From assembly GCA_009809945.1 (NCBI GenBank), contig WTPW01000846.1, forward strand, positions 44,469 through 108,468: a stretch of DNA of 64,000 nt. The letters run 5' to 3'. The notes under the pieces are model-generated. The model was given only the letters and a program-made list of their open reading frames with translations. It did not search any database and was not told the origin of the DNA. The position numbers were made by a program, and so were the translations under genes. Each line of letters starts with the position of its first letter. The stretch's first letter is position 1. Source of the DNA: Gigaspora margarita. Taxonomy: Eukaryota > Glomeromycota > Glomeromycetes > Diversisporales > Gigasporaceae. Below, one piece after another: positions 44,401 to 53,983 of this stretch.

Positions 44401-46616
44401 CAGTACGTAAGTATATAGTTGGTTCAACTCCACTGACTATAGTACTCCAGGTATTAATTACGTAGGAGTGTATTAATAAGGATTTCAAGCATAAATATGT
44501 ATATTATCTAGTATGACTTTTTCAATTTCTGAATTGTGAACCAATGAATTGTGCAAAAATTTTTTCATGAAAGGTTTATTTTAGGGGGTACTTTAGTCAG
44601 TGGCTTACTGATAAAAGTTATTAATTTGTCTTTAACTAACGTGTCAAATTTCCAGAGAGTAAGTATATTCATAAAATAATCTGCACATTTATCGTCAATA
44701 TAATTCTCCACTAACTATTACTGTTCTTCACATACATTACAGCGAGTAAGTATATTGTTTGCTCATAAAATAGTGTACAAATTTACGTCGAAATTATTTT
44801 CTTTAAATATTACCTCTATGCTCTCTTCACTTTAAAATTGTCAGTCAGTAAGTATATAGTATATCTATAAACTAATGTACACATTTTATCAGCAATAAAA
44901 CCATATATTAAATATTACTTCTCTGTTCTTCACTCACATGTTAAATTACTAGACGGTAATTATAATTTATTCTGGAAATAATACACAATCAATCATCAAT
45001 AGAAATATTTATTAAATATTTATTTTTAAATAATATATGTTCTTTTTTATGTATTAAATTATTAGACGGTAATTGTAAAAAATTTATCAAATAATGTGAT
45101 TTAATCATTAAAATAATTTATTAAATATTCTCTGTTTTCCACATTTGTGTTAAATTATCAGGGTGTAAGTATATGTCATAAAATTATGAAACATATAGCA
45201 TTAATATTATTATCTATCAAATACTGTATTTACTTTTTTTTCACGTACAAACTAAACTATAAGTTTGTAAGTATATGGTTTATTTATAAAATAATGTAAA
45301 TTCATCAACAGAAATTTATGCTAAATATTAATTCACTTTAAATTGCCAGAGAGTAAGTATATAGATATTCATAAATAATGTATACATTTATCATCAATTG
45401 AATTTTCAATTAAATATTACTTCCATTTTTATCGCTTTTGTGTTAAACTATCAGGGAGTAAATATATAGTTTTTCACCAATAGAATTTTCCATTAAATTT
45501 GACTTGGTTTTTTTTTTCATTTATACGTTAAATTACTCAGTCATAAAAACTGGCTTTCAGAGTACAACTTGAATGAAGTACCTTATGATAGTTTGACAGG
45601 CAAGGAAAAATTAGGACGTGGTGGCTTTGGAACAGTGTACCGAGCAGTATCACAATCGTTAGGTTACGTAGCTATTAAGGAAATAGAATCAGAAACGGAT
45701 GAAAAAGCTCAAAAGATTTTTAGAGATGAGGTATATTATTAATCTCTATAATTTTTATTATTTATCAACTATCTAAAGCATAATTGCATTTTTAGTTAAA
45801 ACAACTCAATAGGTCTAGTCATATACGAATTATTAAATTTTATGGGATTAGCCTCGGTAATCTATTTATAATTGTAAAGTATCGTGAGTTTCAGCCAATT
45901 ATCTAAATATTGATTTAAACCTTTATTATAAGACCTTAAAGAGAAAGCACATTACCTTGTAATGGAATATGCAAATAATGGGACTTTACGAAAATACCTA
46001 CAAAACAATAAATTAGAATGGCCAAAAAAAATTCAAGTGGCGTGTCAAATAGCCGAAGGAATGTCATATCTTCATAGTAAAGATATCACACATCGCGATT
46101 TAGTAAAGTATCAATTATATTTAATTGTTATAAACCTTGAATATTATCATGTTATTTACAAGTATATTATCTATAATTTAGCACTCTTCGAACATTCTAA
46201 TCCATAATGGAAATATTAAAATTTTGGATTTTGGACTTTCAAAAAACCTTAACAGTGCAGCAGCAATTATCAAAGGATTTTTTGGAATAATTCCTTTTAT
46301 TGATCCTCAAATACTTGGAAATCCAGAATATTCATATGACAAAAAGTCTGACGTATATAGTATTGGTGTGCTGATGTGGGAGATTTCTAGCAATGGGTGC
46401 GGCCCATTTAAACAAAGTCACAATTATGATCCACTTCTCGCAGTTAGAATTATTCAAGGTTCACGAGAAATGCCAATTTCAGGAACACCTAAACAATATA
46501 TTGATCTTTATTCAAAATGTTGGGATTATGAACCGAATGAACGTCCTTCAATGGCAGAAATTTTTCAACAATTGAATTCATTGGAATTGGACCCTAAATA
46601 TGATGACACTAATTAG
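32460..46616 (+). CDS. Candidate single gene: Zn2Cys6 - one-codon-microexon linker - TKL kinase
   Basis: Inferred gene model. Twelve 3-nt microexons (first at 32460-32462) lead to the Zn2Cys6 exon 33667-34002. About 96 more 3-nt microexons lead to kinase exons 45541-45730, 45796-45856, 45933-46102 and 46182-46616. The zinc exon and the first kinase exon both begin with one base that completes a split codon, and the zinc exon ends with two bases over, so any number of 3-nt exons keeps the frame. In that phase I read no stop in about 107 junction codons. The stretch after the zinc exon is rich in Ser, Pro, Asn and Tyr, for example 'YSNFYPYSLNLN', as for a disordered linker. The other phases contain stops. 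Seven units with a lost acceptor and a few broken units must be skipped. The 5' end and start codon are not found. Function suggested: a DNA-binding or nuclear kinase (inference). Confidence 0.6.
33667..34002 (+). CDS. Zn2Cys6 zinc-cluster exon with KARP repeats
   Basis: A 336-nt exon bounded by TATCAG and a GCAAGT donor (GC-AG intron). It encodes 'RRPRTTQCTNCQKSKIRC', then 'CRNCRNCGLPC'. Cysteine spacing C-x2-C-x6-C-x7-C-x2-C-x6-C fits the fungal Zn2Cys6 binuclear cluster, a DNA-binding domain. A basic tract follows, of ten or so 12-bp repeats encoding Lys-Ala-Arg-Pro or Lys-Thr-Arg-Pro, resembling tandem AT-hook-like or linker-histone-like basic tails. The exon has phase 2 at both ends and length divisible by three. 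The open frame continues past the donor to a stop near 34030, which would be the unspliced product. The minus-strand 'FGLAFGL' frame over it is a shadow of the 12-bp repeats. Confidence 0.8.
40963..42080. mobile_element. DNA transposon rich in CCGAAAC words, inserted in the array
   Basis: It is flanked by TATAAT (40957-40962 and 42081-42086). The ends 'CCAAACATGGCGTCGAAACG' and the complementary 'TTTCGGTGCCATCTTTGG' form inverted repeats. Subterminal regions carry many copies of 'ccgaaac' or 'gtttcgg', an arrangement usual for transposase-binding arrays. The 1118 bp has no transposase frame. Array units resume directly on both sides. Confidence 0.75.
42848..42942. other. Assembly gap (95 Ns) in the array
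   Basis: The flanks 'aataatgtac' and 'cattttatcatc' would join in register within one unit, so the true content may be a single base or any number of whole units. Array copy number is therefore a minimum. Confidence 0.95.
44430..44603. mobile_element. Small inverted-repeat insertion in an array intron
   Basis: The ends 'CCACTGACTATAGTACTCC' and 'GGGGTACTTTAGTCAGTGG' are near-perfect inverted repeats about 174 bp apart. The array donor at 44406 and the next acceptor at 44655 remain, so the insertion only lengthens one intron. Confidence 0.6.
45541..46616 (+). CDS. TKL-type protein kinase domain, apparently active
   Basis: Four exons (45541-45730, 45796-45856, 45933-46102 and 46182-46616) join with matching phases. 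They encode about 284 residues, from 'HKNWLSEYNLNEVPYDSL' to a stop at 46616. All kinase landmarks are present: Gly loop 'GRGGFGTVY', 'VAIKEI' Lys, 'EYANNGTLRKYL' hinge region, catalytic loop HRDLHSSNIL, DFG in 'ILDFGLSKN', 'PFIDPQIL' and 'KSDVYSIGVLMWEIS' of the C-lobe. This matches the TKL family, expanded in Glomeromycotina. The domain starts 25 residues into the first exon and no ATG precedes it, so the N-terminus must come from upstream exons. It sits exactly at the end of the intron-like array. Confidence 0.88.
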
Positions 46617-47541
46617 AAATTCTTTTAAATAATTATGGCTCTAAACGACATGTTTATATTTTATTTGATTTTTAATATATGAGAGGGGTCTTGACCGTCT
46701 GGATGGTTATTTGACAGATATTGATCACATACGATATTAATGGAATTTTTATTATACCGCTACCAATATACATTTTAAAATTTTGAACACAGACTATGAT
46801 AATTGCTTTGAACTATCTTAATAACAGTTTTATACAATCAATTAATAGAGGATAAAATATAACCCTTCAGTCATTTTATTTAAATATTAATTTCGGTTTA
46901 ATTTTGCTGCTATTTTTGTTCGATCTATATTATGCCTACCCTTGCAATTTCATGAATATCTGGTATTTTGTAACCCATTTTTCATTTATTATAACTAGGC
47001 ACTTGAATCGTTTAAAGGGTGTTAGAAATGAGTGAGCTGTCCATTGCATATATGTTTTAGTGTAGTTCTTGAGCATTCTCTCAAATTTTTTATTGATTTC
47101 ATATTATACTTTATAGAATAAAGCGGTGTTTTGTATTAATGCATACAATAAATTGTTTGGGATTTATTTGACCTTATAAATTAATTTTCTAGATATTTTG
47201 ATTCATCATTTTGTAGTGTTATATACATGTAAACTTATTGCTTATTTTTTAGAGAACAGTATTTCCACACCGATTTTAGAAGTTCTACACCCTTTGATCA
47301 CATGTGCATTACATAAAATGTATTATAATTATTGCAAAAATGCAAAAATGAAACGTTATATTATATTGCTCAATTTTTGAGCCGAATATTTGGGAAAATA
47401 TCTCGTAGAATTTCATAATTTCACAAAATAAATTATAATCCACAAGGGATGGAAATACCTGTTACAAGTTTTACCAAATTAATATATACAAAAATTAAAA
47501 TATCACAATATATACATCACTCTAACTCAAATAAAACATAT
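46617..47541. other. Intergenic DNA downstream of the kinase
   Basis: AT-rich. It presumably begins with the kinase 3' untranslated region. I see no gene. The 60-residue frame at 47198 is not supported. Confidence 0.3.
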
Positions 47542-47793
47542 GGGCAGGTGCTACAAAAAGGAGGAAATCAACAAAAACAAAACTAAAGATTTTTGGAATA
47601 TCAATTTTTATATTATAAATTCCATAATAAATTAAAGAAATACAAACTTTAAATAGCTATACTACAAAAATTTATTGATATAACTGTTTTTGTGTTTTAA
47701 ATGATGACTGATCCTTATTCAAATTATTTTGTTTAAAAAAGAACTTTTTTTGGAAATTTGTCAATTTCCCTCTTTTCTGTAGCACTTAACACA
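47542..47793. mobile_element. MITE, second copy of the family in intron 2 of copy A
   Basis: The ends 'GGGCAGGTGCTACAAAAAGG' and 'TTCTGTAGCACTTAACACA' are imperfect inverted repeats. The interior matches 7262-7494 in order ('tttggaatatcaattttta', 'tacaaactttaaatagcta'). Confidence 0.6.
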
Positions 47794-49550
47794 CGTTATT
47801 TTTATAATGCAACTAATACATATTCTCACCCTTACTTAATAAAATATGGTATTCAAATATTACTATCAATTACAGAATCTAGCATCCTAATTTAGAGTTA
47901 TGCAAATAAATACGAATTTATTTTATGCTAGATACTAATTACAAGCATAATGAAGCTAATCAATTATGGATTAATGATCACAATACCACCCACATTATCT
48001 GAGTGATATGGTGATTGCACCAAAATTTGGCAATAACCGTGACCTCCAATCCAAATCGGAATAAAAAGTGTCAGAAAATAACTATTTAGATCTAGATATT
48101 AATGATTTGATAAAATAATTTTCGCGACGTTTTCCATTTAAATTTGGTCCAAAGATCATGTTACAGCAAAATTTTTTGCTCTACTATATCATTCTCATTA
48201 TGTTTGATTGCATACAATTCCATTTTCGATTACTTGATCAAATCAATCTATGGCTCAATTCGCTCTTGTAAGTCATTGAAAAGGACAAAGATAAGGCCTT
48301 CATTATTGTCAAAAATATACTGAGATGGAAATACTGGTGGAATAACTAATGTCAGATATTGTCATGTTTATGGAACTTATCGTTAAATACATGCGTAATC
48401 TATAGTGAAGATTGCAATTCAAAATCCTTCAATACTAACATTACATTTAAAAAAAACATATTTAAATTCTAACATTTGCCTTTACCCTAACATAGATACC
48501 ATCTAACCCTGATTAAACTATAAATTAAAATTTGATATGAATAAATTTTAATATAGTGCAGCAACTATCAATTTTTACTGGTTGCTGTCGTTATAGCATA
48601 TGGATTGAAAAAGATGAACGTAAGGCATTAATTTATTACAGTATTATCAAAATCAATGGTGATTGGGAATGCTAGTGGGCAAATAACATTGGATATTGTT
48701 ATCGACATGGAATTGAGTTGAAAAGATGAAAATAAAACTTTCAAATATTATCAGAAATTGCTAAGATAATAAATGCCTGTGGAATTACTAATGATAGATA
48801 AATGGAAAAGGATGAACATGAGCATCTATATATTATCAGAAATCAGTAGAAATGTGAATAGTTTATGGAACATATGAATTGCTAAAGAAATGCGCAATCT
48901 GTTTAATGAAAAAGGTAAAAGTCCCAATCAATTCAAGATACATTAGAATCTTTCTAGCAAAGCAATTATAATTCCAATAATACTTACTCTTATCATCACC
49001 CTAACCCTGCGAAATTCCGATTTAAACAATTATGGTGCAAGCTGATATAATGAGAATATGGATTGAATAGAAGGAATATGAGTTAGACATCAATTTTACT
49101 GTAGATCTGGGTGCAAAAAATTATGGTTTAGTTTTGAATTGAAGAATAATATATTTAATGACTGAATACTTGGATTTGAGAACAGAATATGCTGTAATTT
49201 GAAAAGCACTGTAAATTGACTTACTACTTACTGTCAATAGCCATATTTTTAGAAAGTTTACAAATTAGCTGTAATTTTTTAATTTGAAGCAAATTTAATC
49301 TGATACATGTATTTTATCAATTTTTTTATGAATGAAATTGTTTTAAATGCTGTTATTGTTATATAAGTGGCTAAAAAGATGATCAAAGATCATTTATTTA
49401 TTATGTAAAATAAATAGTGATTAGGAATGCTAGTAGAGCAAATAGTATTGGACATTGTTATGATACGGAATTGGGAATGAAAACAGTCAATATAAGGAAT
49501 CACTTATTGCGAAAAACTGCAAAAAAGATAAGTATGCTGGTAGAAAAAAG
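47794..49550. repeat. Degenerate repeats, no gene
   Basis: Related phrases recur: 'ggaatgctagt.g.gcaaata' near 48668 and 49425, 'aatactggtggaataactaa' near 48330, and 'ttggatattgttat' or 'ttggacattgttatg' near 48690 and 49448. This points to an old, diverged repeat with a period of several hundred bases. No open frame of note. Confidence 0.35.
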
Positions 49551-49552
49551 TA

Positions 49553-50283
49553 CAGTCAGACCTCTCTATAATCACAAGTTGGTCGCGCCCTATTTTGGTG
49601 ATTGTATAGAGGTGTGACTATAAATAAAATACTTTGTGATGGTCATATGACCAAAGGTCAATTAGTAATATATTTGCGCATATTTGAAATACTATTAAAA
49701 ATTTTAAAATATTAGTGAATAATTTTTGATCCAGTGGCCCAATTTGGATAAAATGACCACCAGAGTGTTTTCTAAAGAGTATCAAATTGTCAAATCTAGT
49801 TACAAAATGCTAAGGATTTTTTGCCTAGATATTTAAATTTAATCAATTTTTAAACATGTAAAGTGACACAAATCCTTAACGATCACAGGAGCCTGTGATT
49901 GGATTTTAACGATTTTGGGCTCATTAGAANCGTCTCATCGAGNCNAACATTTTGGTGGTTGTTTCATTTAAATCGGACTGCTGCATCAAAAGTTATTTGC
50001 TGTCAAACCTTTAAGAATTTTTAATAGAATATTTTAAATAAACATAAATATGAATATTGGCCAATCAGATTTTTTTAATCCATATTTGGTCAAAATTGGT
50101 GACTATAAAGAGGGTTTTTATTAATAAAATTGATAAAAAAATCTAAATTTTTTTGTGATAGTGATTATAGGTGCTTTGTGACTAAAAGCAGGTTTTTTTT
50201 ACTATATTTAAGTCTGTTGCACAATATTGGGTGCTTATATAGAGGTGTGACTATATGGGTGTGACTATAGAGAGGTCTGACTG
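49553..50283. mobile_element. Pogo-like (Tc1/mariner) non-autonomous element
   Basis: The ends CAGTCAGACCTCTCTATA and TATAGAGAGGTCTGACTG are inverted repeats flanked by TA (49551-49552 and 50284-50285). The termini resemble pogo/Tigger elements. The 731-bp interior has no transposase and has ambiguous bases near 49930-49945. Its interior near 49905-49975 is related to the right arm of the foldback element at 8918-9372. Confidence 0.8.
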
Positions 50284-50376
50284 TATTATGAAATGGAATT
50301 GAAGTTAAAAAGTATAGCAAGTTAGAGGAGTATATAATATTGGGTAATATTACAAGAATGGAGTTAGAATCAAAAA

Positions 50377-50490
50377 CAGTCAGACCTCTCTATAGCCACA
50401 ACCCATATAGTCACATCTCTATATAAGCACCCAATATTGTGCAACGGACTTAAATATAGGAAAAAACCTCATTATTGTCACAAATAACTT
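50377..50490. mobile_element. Truncated inverted copy of the pogo-like element end
   Basis: Begins CAGTCAGACCTCTCTATAGC and matches the reverse complement of the right end of 49553-50283 ('gcacccaatattgtgcaac', 'acttaaatata'), then fades near 50490. It lies 94 bp from the full element in opposite orientation. Confidence 0.7.
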
Positions 50491-51367
50491 ATAACAGTCT
50501 CGCAAATTACCAAATTTAGTAATTGATCAATGAAGTATTAAGAAAGTTTCTAGAATAAATTTCTATATGCTTAAGACTCGCACAAATGGTAACCGTAAAA
50601 AAAAGTTTAAAGAAACACGAAAACAATACCTAGATACATTATATTCTATACGTAATTAAGAATTCTCCCGATCCCTAGTGATTAATAGGACATTTATTTT
50701 GTCTTAGACAAAGACTTGTGTGTATTTCTTTGTATTTCTATTAGTTATAGTTTTTATACACCAGAGATCCGTGTAAAATGCTGATGTAAAAAAAAATTTT
50801 GATTTAAATATAAGAACAAATTGCCGTGAAAGTTATTTTAGCAGATAGGTTCAAGATGTAGTTGATCTATGCGATTTACAATACTCTATTAGTCAAGTAA
50901 ATAAGGTAGTTTCACGAAGCCATTCTACATAGATAAAGCAACAGCTGTCAAAGGTAGATTACATTATTACTACTATCATTATGTGTTTTATTTTACTGCA
51001 TAATTTGTTAAATTAAAATATATATATTTCTTTAGATTTAGAAAAAATATTTGAATGGCTATTCAAGTAAGATATAGATCACATTTAAGAATTTAAATAG
51101 TATATGATATTTTTGAAAGTTGAATTTTTTGATATAACTAAGAGTGAATAAAGAGCACTTAAATGGTATTTATAATTTGCTAAACATGATATTCCAGAAA
51201 ACCAACTGAGGATATGAATGGTGCTTCATATCTGCTAAATCTGCTATGGCAGTTTCTTCTAAAGAAATAATCTTGGGTTCTGCTATGATAAATCTGTTAA
51301 ACCAGATTATAATTGAGGACAAAAAAAAAGTAAATAGCATTTGAATCTACTGAATAATTTCAGAAAA
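50491..51367. other. AT-rich intergenic DNA
   Basis: I see no gene, RNA or clear element. Confidence 0.3.
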
Positions 51368-51603
51368 ATAATTGTTGTAGCTGATGCTAAAATTGGCTAA
51401 TACTAAAATTTGGACTATTTTAATAAAGATTTTAAAACTTTCTTGGGTGTTTTTATTGTCTTTTTTTTAGAGTTGGGTGGGAGTTTAAGATTAGAATTGA
51501 TTATTAAAGAGTAATATGGATTTTAGTAGGTCTTATATTTTTTCAAATTATGATCCCAAATTTTAGCATCAGCTAATTTTTGCTCAGCTGTAGCAATAAT
51601 TAT
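51368..51603. mobile_element. About 235-bp MITE
   Basis: The left end 'attgttgtagctgatgctaa' and the right end 'agctgtagcaataattat', with an inner 'aaattttagcatcagct', form inverted repeats. The interior is T-rich without coding capacity. Confidence 0.5.
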
Positions 51604-52670
51604 CAACTCTATATAGTAATTACTATGCTAAAAAAAAAAAAAAAAGGCATTTAATTAGATATTCAAGATTACTGTAAGTGCTAATTTTAAAGAAATTGAT
51701 GATATAATAGTTTAAAAAATTGGCGTTTAATATAAAAAAAGAAAAAAAGATATATATTTATTTAACCAATCAGAACCAATTGCATCAAATTAGCCAATCA
51801 AAAACGATTATATAAGCACCCAAAATTGGCGCCAGATAGTATAGATTGGATGTCTCTTGCTGTCCCGCACTGTACCATTTTTAAAACAACTAAAAAAATT
51901 GAATATCTTAAACTTTAGTAAAATAAAAACTTATCACGAAAATACGAATTACTGTTTAGTAAAATAAATCAAAAATTATCGAAAACATTAATAAAAATAA
52001 TTGCTTTGACATAATCAAGAAATTTTTTTATAAAGTTTTTGTTCAGTACTTTATTTTCAAGAGATTAAAATATGGTGAGGGACTTAATTTTACGAACTTT
52101 CTTTAATTAAAAATATATCTAGCACTATTAAACCATATTCTGGATCGTAATTTTTACTTTCAAATATAATTGACAACACTTAAATTTTCCGAGTTCATTT
52201 TGGTTGATACTGATACGCACAATCAATATACAAAAAAATTGTTGATTGTTTATGCAAGGCTACTTACTAAAAAAAATGCGTTAACTCAGAGGAACAAAAC
52301 GTTACTATTAAACATAAAAAATTATTAAAAAATTTTTTAATAATAATATTTGAAAATATTACGTGAAATTTTAGTCGCTCTGATCAGTGGTGCAATATTT
52401 CATCCAATGGGAACTTGGGAAAATTACTAAACACGAAACCCAATAGCAAATTAAGCAGATGACCAATTGCACCCATAATCGAAAGCAATCATAGTTTTAG
52501 TATTGGAGTGTGTTAATTTATTTACAATATATTTTTATATTGAAACAGCTTTGTAAGTTCTCTTGGCTACAGAAAAGAAATCACCGGCTAGTTAAATAAT
52601 GAGATTTAAATAATTTTATATAATACAAAATTAATTACTAATCATAAAATATTTTAATTATACATGGGAC

Positions 52671-52790
52671 AAGATTCAACCAGGACCCCAAAGAACTCGG
52701 AACACAATAAGATCCTTGAGAGTTAGGATCCACCAACCTGGCTACCGAAGTCGCACCGGAGGAAAAGGACCTATATAAATAAACGTATTT
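52671..52790 (+). mobile_element. Fragment of the tRNA-headed retroposon family
   Basis: This GC-richer stretch is absent from unit 1. It contains 'ggatccaccaacctggctac' and 'gtcgcaccggaggaaaagg', matching 'ggaccctaccaactgggctg' and 'gttgtactggaaaaaaag' in the body of the element at 18245-19274. Confidence 0.6.
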
Positions 52791-53983
52791 TAAATACAGT
52801 ATAACAATGGATAAACACTTTAAATAAAACTTTAAAAAAACAATTAATAAATTATATATATAGCTAATTATTTTTTTATTTTGTACTCTAGAAATAAATT
52901 AACTATATTTATTTATCGTATTTTCTAGATAAAACTCTGTATTAAAATAAATGAGGAATTTAGAATTAAGATCAGATTTCTGTTTCGAGATAAAATAAAT
53001 AATGTATAATACTAAATTCAAAATACGTGATCTATAATTCTAATTCTATTTTTTTATACTTAAATAATCACTTATCGGTAGATATTTACAAAAACAACTA
53101 ATTTTATTTCTAGGCATGTCTATTAATTTTGGATTCGGAATTTTAAATAGGATCTTCTAACCTCCCACTTATTTTTAAAATAAATTGAAAAATCTTATTT
53201 CGAAAGAAATAATTAAATATAATAAAAAATTTATGATAATAGTCATGCGTCAGGTTATTATCAAGAGGATCTTCACAGCTAAGCTTCAAGGGCGTAATTA
53301 TGAAATCCATGTTACAATTTATAGTTGGGAAGAAAATAAGAAAAGGAATAGATGCGCGGTATAAGGTTAAGGGAAGGATTGAAATCGATAGTGCTTTTTT
53401 CCTTCGTTGCCCTGACTTTTGATCCGGATCTTTCGTACTCCCGCTCAGCCAAAAAAAAAGGAAAAAGGAAGAAGAAAAGAAAGGTGAAAGTGAGATGCTC
53501 GGGGACTTGCTTGCTGATCCATGTTGTTCAATCAGTAACTTGCTTCATAACGCTCATAGAATGCTTAGTATTTATGATATGTTTTGATATATTGGGAAAA
53601 ATAATTTAAGGATGTAAAAATAGTGAGAAAAATAAAAGAACAGTGTTGTTCTGAGATTTGAAAAAAAACACTATTCTCTTCTTTTTCTCTATGTGATTTT
53701 GTAATAGTATAGTCAATCCTGTATTGTTAAATGTTGATGAAAATCAGAGCCACAACTCTCATCGTGTATTTTCATTAAATCAATAAATTGATATTGATCT
53801 GAGCGAGAAAAATATAATATACAGTATCTAAAGTTATACAATTTAATATCTTTTATGTTTTTTATTAGAGTTAGTTGATCAAATACATAGTACTTTAATT
53901 GATTTTGTTTTTCTAATTTATTCGGCTAATTTGAATTTAAAACATTATTAAATCAAAAATACTATATATAAACGAGTCATAAT

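Larger units (their letters stand above)
32380..45540 (+). repeat. Tandem array of about 110 intron-like units with 3-nt cores
   Basis: Units average about 100 bp. Each starts GTAAGTATA, then has 'attcataaaataatg', 'gcattttatc', 'caatagaattctctatta' and 'ttaaattaccag', then exactly three variable bases, then the next GTAAGTATA. The acceptor is CAG in most units and TAG in about a tenth. Donors are mostly GTAAGT, with some GTGAGT, GTATGT or GTAAAT. Cores differ widely (TTC, TTA, TTT, TCC, TCT, GAA, GAG, GGA, TAC, TAT, CAT, CCC, CCA, TCG, GTT and others) while flanks are conserved. The array is interrupted by a real exon (33667-34002), a transposon (40963-42080), a 95-base gap of Ns (42848-42942) and a small inverted-repeat insertion (44430-44603). 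Each unit has the layout of a short intron followed by a one-codon exon. Confidence 0.95.

Noticed and set aside
32380-45540. CRISPR-like array (repeats with variable spacers)
   Set aside because: The conserved part is about 97 bp and the variable part only 3 bp. There are no cas genes, the host is eukaryotic, and splice signals flank the variable bases.
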